From contig JAEMBT020000002.1 in assembly GCA_018873245.2 (NCBI GenBank), positions 12,212,001 through 12,276,000 on the forward strand: a DNA stretch of 64,000 bases. The letters are read 5' to 3'. The notes under the pieces are model-generated. The model saw only the letters and a program-made list of their open reading frames with translations. It was not told the DNA's origin and did not search any database. This DNA is from Archegozetes longisetosus (taxonomy: Eukaryota > Arthropoda > Arachnida > Sarcoptiformes > Trhypochthoniidae). The translations under genes were made by a program, and so were the position numbers. Positions 33,637-46,400 of the stretch are shown here, piece by piece. Each line of letters opens with the position of its first letter. The first letter of the stretch is position 1.

Positions 33637-36600
33637 ATATTTATTAAAATTAATTAATAAATGTACAGAATAGATATTGAAGTGAATTAGCCAATTGTTT
33701 TTAACGATGAAATTGGTATTATTTTTAATCTTTATTTGAGATTTAATGAAACGGTAATACATGAATAAAAATATAGAAGAGTTTTCAATAGCGGATTTGA
33801 AACCTTAATAACTTTTTACATATTCATAACTTAATATAATCGAAATGATGTTGAATTAACAAAAATAAAAGAACTAAACTATTCTTATTACTCATTACAA
33901 TCATATAATTTTGATTTAATTCGTAATAAATTTGTAAATTATGATACATTTAAATCAGATTTACAGTAAATTACTTTTTATAGTATTTGAAAAGCGAGTA
34001 TTTATTGCGTTTGAGCTAATGATTAATTAAATCATTGTTATATTTATTCGTAATGTTTTGAGAACACATAATTTACTGGTTTATCAGTAAAAACAATTGA
34101 ATTTATAGATTTTTCAAATTTAATACCAAATGTTTCGTCACTTAAGACGCTGGAACAAACTAATTTCAGTTGATTGAACTGCATGTTACGTTTCATTCAA
34201 TAATTATTATACAATCAAATAAATATTTATATAAAAAGAATACATTATTCAAATTTATTTCTTTAATCATTCATTAGAGTTGGATTTGAAGATCAAAAAG
34301 TTATTTTCGATTGAACCGCTATTAAAAGACATCCCATAATAATAATTATTATAATGCAGTCAATGTCTTATAAAGTAAAGTATAAAGTGATTGAAAAAGT
34401 TCTCGTTTTCCCCAATTAGTCATTCGAATAACTGAACAGAAATGACTTTACAATTAAATAAAAATAAGCCAATTATTACAATAATGTGATTAAAACAAGC
34501 GTGAAACAAGCTTAAAACAGATGATATAGAGTATAAAAAAGTTGAGATTAACTTAAAGTTAGAGCAAATAATTGTTTTGAACAATGAGATGAAGACTTGT
34601 GGTTAAACCACTCGAATCGCAAACACATATCTAACAAACTATATTCGTATTCATCTACCCTTTGTTTTTGATTTAACACTTATCGAGATTGCAATTAGTG
34701 AATGTTTCAGATTTTTGGCATTTGTTTGTTTCAGTAGTTGATCACTTGGAGTGCTTTATCACTACTGTATCACTTGAAAAGCCATTCTTTTGCAAATCTC
34801 CATCACATCCTTAAAATTGGTTTATTTGAATTTTAGGAGCGCTTCACAATTGACGGCTCCGTCAATACGAAAACAGATCATTTAATTAACAACTTGTGGC
34901 AAAGTTGTAATGAGTTCGTGAAGAGAAGGCACCTGAGGAATTAGTGGTGCATTTGTTTGTCTCACTTGATTGAAACGAAAGTATAAGAACTAGAGAAACA
35001 GTTTAGAGTGCGTTCTCTTCACGAAAGCTCATTTAGATTTTATCATTTTGATAAAAATTTGATCACACAATTTTTGATCAGATTATCATTGCTTTTGAAT
35101 ATTTACCGTGGATTCCCATTTGTAAAGTAATGAGACCACTAACTACACTCACATTAACACTGTCTTCAAAAGAAAATTGTTTTTTTAAAAAAACGTTAAG
35201 AAAAACAAATGTTCAATACATGAGCAAATTATTATATGAAGTAAATGCGTGTAAACTTAATTCAAGTAACAGACACATTGAAAGAGGGCTTTGCCCACTA
35301 GTGATTAACTGATGAATAATCAAAAGTTAAAACAGAGTTGAATGAAAAAAGACTAAAAAAGTTTAACCGAATAACCAGTGTTTCCTTTGCTTAATAATGT
35401 TTGACCAATCAATATCCAGATTAGAGGCCAGCATCACTTCGCTATGGGTTTTCTCACAACAACAGCTTCGATCAATTTTTGGCTAATTTTATGACAAAAT
35501 ATTTCAGTCATTTCCAACACTTGAACGCATCAAAAATTTATTTTAAGTTTCAATTGAACAATAAGAGAACGAACTGTTTGATTGAAATACTGTCGCTACT
35601 TTAGACTTTCTTAAAAGTTTGTACATTTATAAAGTTCAATAAAAACAATTAGAAATTACTGAAATTAATTGGTCAGTAGTGTAAGACTTGTGGCCTTTTA
35701 GGCTAATTTGTATCGCTTACTAATGACTGAAAAGGATTGAATTTGGGATTAATTTGATATTTAACGTGATACTTAGGTCTAAACTGGATCAAAGTTACTC
35801 TTAAATTGTTTTTAAGATAATCTTTGGTCGACAACACAAATATATAATATCGTAAAAGTTACATTACTCATAATATGTCAACATCTTATAAAACATCAAA
35901 TCAATTACTCAAAAAATTTTATATAATAAAAGTTTACGCTTTCAAACCAAACTCATGCAATCGAAACAAATATCCAGACATTGTGTCAAACTTTGTTCCA
36001 GTGGTTAAAAGCAAAATAAAGAGGTGCCAAATATCAATTTCTACGGTATATCTAACACTATTCTAATGATTTAAGCGTATAACAAATGATCACATAATAT
36101 ACTAGTATAGACTCATAACTGAATCATCGATTTTGATGGCAACGATAATAAGAAAAAATGATCAGATTATAGGAACTTTATCAGAAGTAAAGGCTTTTCA
36201 GACAGAAACATTATGATCAGCTCACAAGCAGTCTACAATAAATTTTGATTCTTCGTTCAATAGAGCAGTCAATATAAATGTTTAACAATTTTAAGATTAT
36301 TCGTTAATTTGATTCAAATTTGATCAGAGCCCAGCCCTCAGCCACAGATACCCTGAAATTGTCTTAGAGAACTGAAATTTTCAGGCCTTTCAAATGATTC
36401 TAATTTTGTATGATCGGTACATGATTCAGATTGACGGAATGAACTCTAAGAAATAATGAATCTGTTTCATGCTTAACAAGTTGTGGCCATTGAATACATG
36501 TGCGCTTTAGTCAATGAAATATTGCTGCAGGTAAAGTGTCTTAACTAAAATTGATTGAGAAAATCCAGAATGTCTAAAATTGTTAGAATCAACCATTCAA

Positions 36601-39600
36601 TTTGATCAATATAAACTGATGGATTTTCAAATCGCATGTTTATGTTTTGTCAATAATAACTGTTTATGCAAACGACACTATCTTTTCAAGTTTATCATTG
36701 AGTTGACCCAAAATTGGGTTCATTTCATGTTTTATGTTTAGATAATGAGAGTTGTAAGGAAAACAGCTCAAGGTATAAATGATTGAACTAATCCAATTCA
36801 TTAAAAGGATTGATCGCTTCAACAATTTTTAATCTATTTATTAATAGATCTCATAAAGAGATATAATTGAAGACATGAGAGACAATGTCTAAAGAAATTT
36901 TGATTTTCTAGACAATTCGATGATTTGATTGAGAGCATACATTATTAGGAGATAATTCAAAAAATTCAATTCGATTGTATGCCATTGATATTAGATATAA
37001 TACTAATATCAATACTAAGCTTAAGGCAAACTGATAACTGACTGAAATGACACGACACGACACGCTAAGTCTTTTTGCTCAAATTCTTTGGCACCTCTTT
37101 TTACACATTAAAATCACTCAACAATTATAACAAAGATTATAAGCTTATAATTTACAAGCTTATCATTGCATTCACTTAAACTGACTTTCATTTAGTTTGG
37201 AAAATGATTTATGTTTTTTGGCTCAACTCTTTATCATTATTTGTAAAATATCACTCAATACTTATTGCAAAGATATAGACATTTCGTCGTACACTTCAAC
37301 ACACAATGAACACAAAACTGAACTGAACTGCACTGAACAATACACTTTTCGCCCAAGTCGTTGATTTTTACGTACAAAAACTTCTTAATAAAATATCATC
37401 ACAGCTTTATAATTAATTTTTCTTAAAAATCTAATACAAATCTAATACGATCTACGGTGGTAACTATCAATCACTTGTTCCACCTCTTGGCAAGAGATCC
37501 TTCAAGTAATCAAATTACAAAAAAAACATAAAGCATCTAAATTTGTCCTAAAATCCGAATCTGATCAGTGATCACAGTCTTTATATTAAACTTGGGCTAA
37601 AATCAGGTTCATTGATGCAACACTTGCTTAGCCTTTTTTTAAAAAAAGTTCTAAAAACAAATGAGTTGACTCTTTAACCAACTGTTACATTACATTTTCA
37701 GTAACAAAAACATCTAATTCGAAATATTTCATTTTGCGGTTTTCTTCTCAACTTTTAGCGTAAATCTTATCTGAATAGTGGTCAACACAAATATAACGGA
37801 GGGATAGTTCATAATAAGTGTAATTATAATATACTATTTTTAGTATAAAATAATGAGAAACATTAGTAGAGTTAGTATTTAATAATTGTTTAAATAGTAA
37901 CGAACGTATCAAAAAGCACCAGTTATTAGTTGTTTAAACGCTAGATTGTGACTAATCACAAAAAATAGCGGCTCAATAACTATAGATTCTTCAGAACAAG
38001 TTTCAAATATAGCGAATAAAATGAGCAGCGATTCTTGGTAGCAACAATCACCACAAATGCTCTTTTTAAACAACCCCAACATATATATTTATATTTTTAA
38101 TTATTATTATAGCACATAATTAGGCGAATCAATTAGATTAAAGACTTTAAAATTGAAGTTATAGATACTAATCATATGATTGGCTACAGTATAGCATATA
38201 ATTTATATTAATTTGACTGATTGAGAACATTATGAGTATGAAAACTATTTAAGAGTAGGCACCCAATATATTATTATAGTATTCTTATATTACTTCTGTC
38301 GTTATACCGTAAAACTAAGTTATTCTTATTCCTCACCTTTTTCACTGTTAATTTGAGTGAAAAAATCAATTGTTCACATCCGCTCAACTCTTGTTATAAT
38401 AGTTAATTCTTCAATTAATAAACTTATATTGTTGTGACCTCCAATTAATGAAAGTCCGCCGTTCTTTCAGAAAAGTGTTGTAATCGATAGCATAAATACT
38501 GGATTAAATTGTCAGAACAACAAAGTGGGCACTTTTGTCATCTAAACAAAGTAAATCTAAATAGCAATTAACTCGAACAAAGACTCGACCGAATGCAGAT
38601 GGACGTAGTTTAGAATGTATCATATAATTTGACGCAATCTCATCATTTTATAGTCTAATAAATTCATTGTCTTAATGACCGATTGTGTTAATGGATATTT
38701 TAAGTAACAATACAATGAAACAGCTCTAACGAGTGTCTCAAAAGTTTAAAGTCGTATCATATGTTTCTCTAGGCTTAAGGCCTGCAATTCGATTATCTAA
38801 ACGTTTTAAAATTGAGCGATTAATCCAAGTAATTGAGAACAGAGATTAATTGTGATCTTTTTGAACAACAAATCATCAATTATTGCTCTAATATTCGTTT
38901 GAAAAGTGAACTGTTCCGACTCTCCAATCTAACTGACAAACAATTGATTACTTGAATAAACCTAATTCAGTTAAGCAGAAGAAAATCTCATTTTTAAAGT
39001 TTCACTTCGATTTTTTCATCCGATGTTTGACAGATTGCTTCGATGTTTTCATTAATTTAATCATTTTACTTTAGGTTCGATTTAGTTTTCGGCTAGCAAA
39101 TACATATACTGTTTAAATGCGTCAAATTTTGCTTAAGTCTAGATAACAATCAGTAAAATCTAATAAAAATGCATTACTTTTCAAATGGAAAAAATTTTTG
39201 AAAAATCAAGTCACTTTGGCTATGAATAAGTCTAAACACTGTGACGTTGAGGATTGAAGCGCCAACTCTGTTCAATTGTTTCTTGTAGTTAATTAAATGC
39301 ATTTTGTACTTCTAAACCTATATTTACAGTGAAGGTCTCACACGAATACAAAGAATAAAAGAGACTTATGTCATTCAATAGCATTGAAACGAAATGAAGG
39401 TTTTTCTTAAGTCTGGCTTATTTTTAGTATAATTGATGGCAACTGAGTCACAACTCAATTATACTTGTTGCAAAAAAATCACGGAAGGAAAACATTCAAA
39501 ATTGAAGTCAAACAAGAGTTGAGATTTTCTTATGCTTTCAATAGTTTTGTAGCCGTGTTCTTAAAAATATCGATTAACACAATTGAGATCACAATTAAAG

Positions 39601-40094
39601 GAGTAGTGAGAAAGGAAAAGGTAGAAAAGGAGAAATGTGTCTAATGGCTGTAGTTAAGTAAAACATTGAACAGTATTTCGCTTAATCAGTCAGATAACAA
39701 GAGTTTGTTCAACAAACAAATCAATCAGAATATGCTTATACTGGGAGGTGATTCGTTGAATTGAGCAAAATTTCAGTTATTTACATAACCTTAGATTATA
39801 GCCAATTAAAATTAAATGTAGGTTTTGATCTTGCGTAAGTTTCGCTTTTATAGAGCAATGAGAAAAAAATAAAAGCAGCATATGAGACACGCAATACTGA
39901 GTATGTTAGCGTTGGGGACAAATCAGAAGTGTTTCAGTCTATTTCTTACATTTGGGCGTTTCGTTTTTCGAGGATTCTTACGAAGCTTCAATGATGCCTT
40001 CAAATGATGCGCAATTTCTCATCCAATTATCGTAATTGAATAATTGTTGTAATTAAATAGCTGACTAGAGATTCAATACAATCAAATGTGCTGT
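33637..40094. other. Long AT-rich intergenic region
   Basis: About 6.5 kb between the 3' ends of PIGK and the zinc-finger gene. No protein homology was recognised; small open frames near 35130 and 35875 look like chance. It holds an 11-bp perfect inverted repeat (36984-36994 with 37003-37013) and short tandem runs such as ACACG at about 37051-37064 and CTGAA at about 37317-37336. Part of the right end is probably the zinc-finger gene's 3' UTR. Confidence 0.5.
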
Positions 40095-42839
40095 TCATTC
40101 GAGTAATTGTGAAAAGTCTGGGTTCGGATTTGATGTCTGAAACTGATGTTGAGATGAAGATGTGTGACTTACTGATGGAGTGGCGCTTGTCGTTGATTCG
40201 CTTGGATGCTGTTGCTTGTGATGGTGTGACAAATGCTCGTTTGCACCGACACCTACACCACTAAACAGAGACAATCGAGATAGCGAAGAGGCTCCAGCGA
40301 AACCTCCGTAGGGGTTGGCTAGTCCTGAAAAGGCGTCGTATGGGTTCGTTGAACTACGACTTTTATGTGCTGTCAGGTTAGATGGACCACCACCTGCTGT
40401 CAACCAACTCGAGGCATGTGCTGCCAATGGACTTGTCATTGATGTGGGTGTCGAATACAGCATTCGGGCCGCAGTCGACGCAGAACATGAACTGAACGGC
40501 ATATTGTCGGGTGATATCGGACTTGAGCCCGGACTTCGATGTTGCTGTTGAAGTTGAGATTGAGACTGAAGGGCAGAGTTTTGAAGTGAAACCAATGCGC
40601 TTAAGGGGTCCCTCGGAGTGCTCGATTGGTGAGCGTATTTCAGCGGTAGATTCTGAGGACTTAAGGCCTCTTCAGGAGTAGACATACCATGTTGTTGGTG
40701 TTGAGACATCTGTTGACTTGATCTACTATGAGAAGGAATGGAATGCTCGAGCGGTGGCATAGAGTCTTCATCAGTTGAAGACCTGTTAAGCTGTGACTGA
40801 TCTCTAGGAGATTGTTCGGCAGCACTAAGAGAGTAACTCGCATTTTGCGAGGAATGCACTTGTAACAGTCGTGAGTGACTGGCTTGTCTTCGCTGACCAT
40901 AGCGTTTGGCGGGCAGTGTTCCGGCGTGTCTCTGCATATGAGTCTTCAAATTTCCTAATATTTGTTTTTTGTTCATAGATTTCAATATCAGTTTGAAAAC
41001 ATGTTTTCAATAGTAAAAAAAGAGAAAAAGAAAAACAAAGGAAAAAAGAATAGTAAATACCTTTTTGAGAAAATGTTTTTCCGCATAAACTACATGGAAA
41101 TCTATCATCTTTATTATGAGTGCGAATGTGTGTTTGCATGTTTCCCTTTTGTGAGAAACTTTTACCACAAACACCGCACGCGAACGGTTTCTCTTTCGTA
41201 TGTACAGAACGGACGTGTGTCTTCAAATTACCCTTTTGTGTGAATCGTTTGCCACATGAATCACAGCCGTAGTCCTTTTCGCCCGTATGTATTTTCATGT
41301 GCGTATCCACGTTTCCCTTTTGGGTAAAACTTTTACCGCAAATCTATTGAAGTAATTTATTAGGAAAATCAATATTTACATGTATTGAGTTTGTGCGTTG
41401 CATTCAAAAAGTAAGGGAACAGATCGTTCAGGTCAAATGCACAAAAAATCTAATCCATAAGAAACTTAAAAATTTTAATTAAAATAAAATAAGAATAATA
41501 AAAGTTGCAATAAATAAAATTAATGTGGACAACACTCGTCGAAAATGAGACTCTGTTCAATGCTGAAGCAGGTTTAAAGTATTAAATTTGTTTTTACTTT
41601 TTGAGCTGAAACTTTTGCTCCACATGATAGAAGCAATTAAAGCAATCTCAGTATATCAACCATTTATGCATTGAAGAGATAAAGAGGGTAACAAAATTCT
41701 TAATATACTGCACTGCACAGGGAATATTGAAATTTAACTCATGTACTGGTCCTAACTGGTAAGAAATATTGGCATTATGTCAGTCTTAAATTATTCATTT
41801 GAACCAATCCTAATAATTCTTAAAACAGTTAAAACAGGATATATAAAACTATCAAATCAATTGTGAAACAGCCAAAAATAAAATAAAATTCGTCAGAAAA
41901 AATTATTCTGTATTTTTCTTTCTTGACCTTAAGCTTATTTGGCCTTAAAATGCAACTGAATTAGCAAAGCGACAACATAAATAATTTACACTCACATGGC
42001 AAGCGTATGGTTTATCTCCCGTATGAATCATCATATGGGTCTTCAAATTACCTGAATTGAGAAATAATTTCAAATAATTAATCACCAAATGTGACAAACT
42101 TGATGCGAAAATGCGCAATTCTTATAAATTAGATGGCTCAATGAGATTTACCTTTCTGTGTGAACAATTTATGGCATACGGGGCAGAGGAACTGCTTGTT
42201 ATTCGTTGGATTTCTGGATCGTGACATTGTTGATGAACCTGATGTAGCTGAGGCTCGTCTATGAGATTGATGGTGGTGGTGGTGGTGATGGTGGTGGTGA
42301 GGTATACCAGAAGCAGGTGCTGGATGAAGATGTGCCGGATGTGGGTGAAGATGACCGGTCGGCACACCTGGAAAGTGTGGCGGTTTGTGTTCTAATGAAT
42401 CGTTTGGGTTCATTCTACTTGAGCACGTGGTCACTATGTCTGTTGGTTTTAAAGGTATACCAATACTAGTATATTGTTGACAAATATCGCACGGGTACGG
42501 TTTATCTTTATTGTCCGGATGCGGACACTTGTGTGCACTTATCCCCGAGTGGGGATTAGTTGAATGAGTTATCAATATATCACTGGGAGAGGTCGAAGAG
42601 GGACCGGCTACTGGTCCGGGAGAATTAGCACTTGTCAGAGTATTGGATCCGCTCAGAGTTGACATCTTTTCTAAATAACTCGAAGCGGCGGCTAATTGTG
42701 AAATTCCAGAAGTAGCGAACTGATGAAGTGGACTCTTCTTGAGAAATAGATCGGTTAGACTCGCTTGATATCCAGGCCATGGGGACTTTTGATTCGCACC
42801 TAATGATGGACTAACCCATGGAAAAGCACCGTTTTGCAT
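40095..42839 (-). CDS. C2H2 zinc-finger transcription factor with five QKGN-type fingers
   Basis: Complement exons 42152-42839, 41996-42051, 41061-41343 and 40095-40954 splice in frame to 628 residues if translation starts at the ATG at 42839. An upstream exon (43411-43489) may extend it to 661. The N-terminal half is Ser/Pro/His-rich with a degenerate CPHPDNKDKPYPCDICQQY segment and a run of ten His. Then come five C2H2 fingers: FLCPVCHKLFTQKGNLKTH, ACHICGKSFTQKGNVDTH, GCDSCGKRFTQKGNLKTH, ACGVCGKSFSQKGNMQTH and PCSLCGKTFSQKGNLKTH. The long C-terminal region is Ser/Gln/His-rich, a likely regulatory region, ending NPDFSQLLE. All five recognition helices are nearly the same. The protein is probably a neural or developmental regulator, inferred from the large flanking non-coding DNA. 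I could not assign a specific orthologue; resemblance to insect datilografo-like proteins is only an impression. Confidence 0.9.
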
Positions 42840-43410
42840 GTTCGTAACCTGACAAAACTCTATGTAAGTTATTTCTATCTTCTTCTAATCGACGACTCAA
42901 CACAAATTTCACACTATTCCTAATAAAAGTTTCAGATGAAAAACACAAAAACGGCACTTATTATAATAAATGTGGTACTTCTTGTATTTTAAGTAATGCT
43001 GTATTGATGGCAGCAATAAAACAGTTGAACTGTAGTCACAAACTTTTTAAGGCATGTAAATTAAACAGATTTACTAACAGATTGGCTCTCATTCCAATTT
43101 AAAGGTCAATCAAGTATTTTTCAATTTGCTTTTCATCGATTTAACTTATTTCATAGCAAACGTCTAATATTTGCCTCAAATACTCCCAGTGGTATTTCGG
43201 ATCACTCATTAAAAGTGTTAAGAGATCGAAATTGTTGTCCATTTACTTAAAGTAATGAACAGGTGATGAACAATAGCGATGAAAAAGTTTTGAATCAGTG
43301 TTTTGTTGCGCTGCCGCTAATGTTGACTTATTATAATTTAATGTATACTCAACCATAGACTAAACCAAAGCTACATCAAAGTTCGTTGTGGTCAACAGTA
43401 GGTCTGTCAC

Positions 43411-43489
43411 CGGACCAATTAGGCTGAATCTTAAATCTGGTATTTTCTTTTGTGATGCGCTTTTCATATTGATTACTGCCGGTATTCAT
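43411..43489 (-). other. Candidate N-terminal coding exon of the zinc-finger gene
   Basis: On the minus strand a good acceptor (TGTTGTTTTGGCAG, exon from 43509) is followed by an ATG at 43489, then MNTGSNQYEKRITKENTRFK and IQPNWS, and a GTGACAG donor after 43411. Using an AG acceptor just before 42859, this joins in frame as QPNWS-EFCQVTNMQNGAFP, so the zinc-finger protein would start here. The frame match across the intron supports it, but no homology confirms it. Confidence 0.4.
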
Positions 43490-46400
43490 AGTGCCCTTTC
43501 AGATCAGAGCTGCCAAAACAACAATACAATTAGTTTGTTTTTCTTAATAGTAAGACTTTCTAAGATAGGTCTTCAAGATATTAGTATTTTATGATAGAAA
43601 GTTTCTCATATCAATGCTAACGAACTGATGATTTATAAATAAATACAATGTCATAATTAATCTAATGTATAAAATGATGGAAATGTTGATTTTTCTTAAA
43701 CAAATATAACTACTTAACCCTTATAAGATGCATAAAGTATCTAACGAACTAAGGATTGGCACAAGTTTATCAATTTTATGAGTTTAAAAAGAATTTTGCC
43801 GTGATATGAGTCGATAAATTGAAAATTCTAAACAGGGAGTTCTGTCTCGAAAGCTAGACTTTAGATCAGACGAGCTATAAATAAATTTATCAATACTGGT
43901 ATACACTCTTCTAATTGATTTTTTGACTTGGTGTGTAAGTCAAAAACACTATTTAGAAATTGATGCTTTGTTATGAAAATTGTTTTATCATAATTTCTAT
44001 AGAAATGTTCGAAACAGCTCAATCTGAATGATAAACTGCTTTTTGTAATTGTTCAGACAGACTAAATTGTCAAAATTGAAATCATTTTAACGAATAATAT
44101 AATTAACAGCAAATAGTAAACCTATTATGAGATAGTTTGATCATTTTTCGATATAAAACTTGCAAAAGGGCTACAATGTTAGATAAACATTTATAAAAGT
44201 TGACAAGAAGAAAGTTAATGTTCAAGAGTTATGATAGACTATTACATAAAAGGTTAGAATTAAGTAATAGGGCCACTCAAACAAAGTTCGAGTCAACAGT
44301 TTCAAGGATTGAAACTAAAGAAAAAAATGTTGGCACTTGGTCCCAAAACTGAACAATTGCCTAAACGAATATATTCGGTAATTTGTTATGAAGTGAACGT
44401 CTTTCTACCACAACATTGAGATTCGTTACTGAACTTTCACTCTTCAAAATACAAATAGAATAAAAATAAATTGAACATTTTTCAATGATCCAAATATTTT
44501 TCAAGCATTTTTGGATGTCTCACAATATTCTAAATCATAAATAATCCTTTCTTTTGGTTGCACTTCACCTGCCATTCAATTTATGTTTCAAGAATTGTGG
44601 AAAAAATCGATAACTTGGTGTCATTTTTTCTCAAGTTCAGTCACGAGTCATTTAAATAGCATTAAATTGGATGTTTGCTTCGAAATAAGAAAACAACTTT
44701 ATCGACAACAATTTTCATGTTTAGAGTGAACTTTTTGTCAAAGTTACAGTTTCGCTACAGTTAAGTTCAATTTTATAAAACATAATTTAATATTGAAATG
44801 GTTATTATTAAGGGTTTATGATTTACTATGAAAAGTGACAGAAAACTATTAGCGGAATTGACTGATGAGCCAATCACTTTGGTTATCTAATGATTTAGCT
44901 TTTCTCAAACTTGAACCAATTTCAAATTAAAATTGAAATCAATACTGAACAAAATGTTAATGCTACTTGAAAAATGAATTAACTAAAAATAAGCTTAAAA
45001 AATGAGTCGATAAATTGAATATATTAGACTCTGTAACTGTAATCAATAGTTTATGACTAGCATTGAAACAAAGCTGACATTGAAACTATCGAGACAAATG
45101 TGATAGAAAATAAGTGTATAGATATTCAAGACGTTTATTCAAGTGATGCTATTATAAAATGATCATATCTTTTTCATGCGTAAAAGACAGTCTGAATATT
45201 TCTTTAAAGATTGCATGAATAAGTAAATCAATACAAAATGACCCTTTGAATGAGTTAATTTAAAAAGAATTATAAATGAGATGATGTATTTATTACATTT
45301 CAGATTATTATTAGATGTCAGTTTAAATCGTGAGCTTATTACATAATAGCATAAATCATCTTATATTTTATAGTTTGGATATTTTTATGTAACTTCAGTA
45401 TAGGCTTTAAGCGCAAGTCAGTTAATAACTTTCTACTGAACACTTTACAAAAAAAGACTTCGCTCAACACTTTGCTCAACACTTCATGAATGTATGAAAC
45501 ATTTTTATAATCCATGTCTCTGTAATAAAATTTAGGGAAAATCAAAAACTTTTTTATGTGACGCGTCGCAAAAAATTGTGGACAGAACCAAGAGATCCCT
45601 ATGGAGATGGAGTGCGATCAATGAACTGAGATGTCAACCGTTCAGATGAAGGCAATCACTAACATATGAATGAGACGATCCAAGACTATGGTGTGGCGAC
45701 CAATGGAGGTTAACTGCTTTGTCAACGTTTAATTCCTGATATAAATCTCGAAATTTCGTGTCTGTATCAAACTTGTGACCAATTTGATATGATTTAGACG
45801 TTTTTATTAGTCATAAATATAGATATAGAACATCTTATTATAATTTTATGACTTTCTTTATCTGTTCAAAATTTCAACTAAACTACTATCTCAATCATAA
45901 CAATTGAGACCATTTAATAGACTTGATTGAGCTGACAATCATTCTTAATTGCAATGAATTGTCATGTAAACCATAAAAGATTGGGTTATGGATTTGCTCA
46001 AGTCAATTATATCAAAGTAAGTGACACTTATTTATTAGACATAACCAAGTGGTCGAACCACAAAAATCAATTTGTAGCCAACGCGAGTAACAGTAGTCAA
46101 CTAAAAAGCACACTTAGAGCGAGATAACGACAAACTAATTGACATTTAGCTAATTGCTATTGAAATATTAATTTACTTCACTCAAAGTGCATGACATTAA
46201 CATTTATATTAAAACGCTCATTAATCACTATTTGTGTGCACAAAATTTGACAATTAGATTAGAAAATTTTTAGAATAGACTGAATGATTCGCAACAATTC
46301 ATACAAGACTATATACTTTTAATAATTGTGAAGTGTGTCGGCGTAAGACTTCTTCCTGAAATCGATTCGCATAAACCGTAAGTGGCCATAACTGAAAGGT

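Noticed and set aside
44286-44300. tRNA B-box-like word GTTCGAGTC
   Set aside because: No A-box or acceptor-stem pairing at the right distance upstream, so not a tRNA gene.
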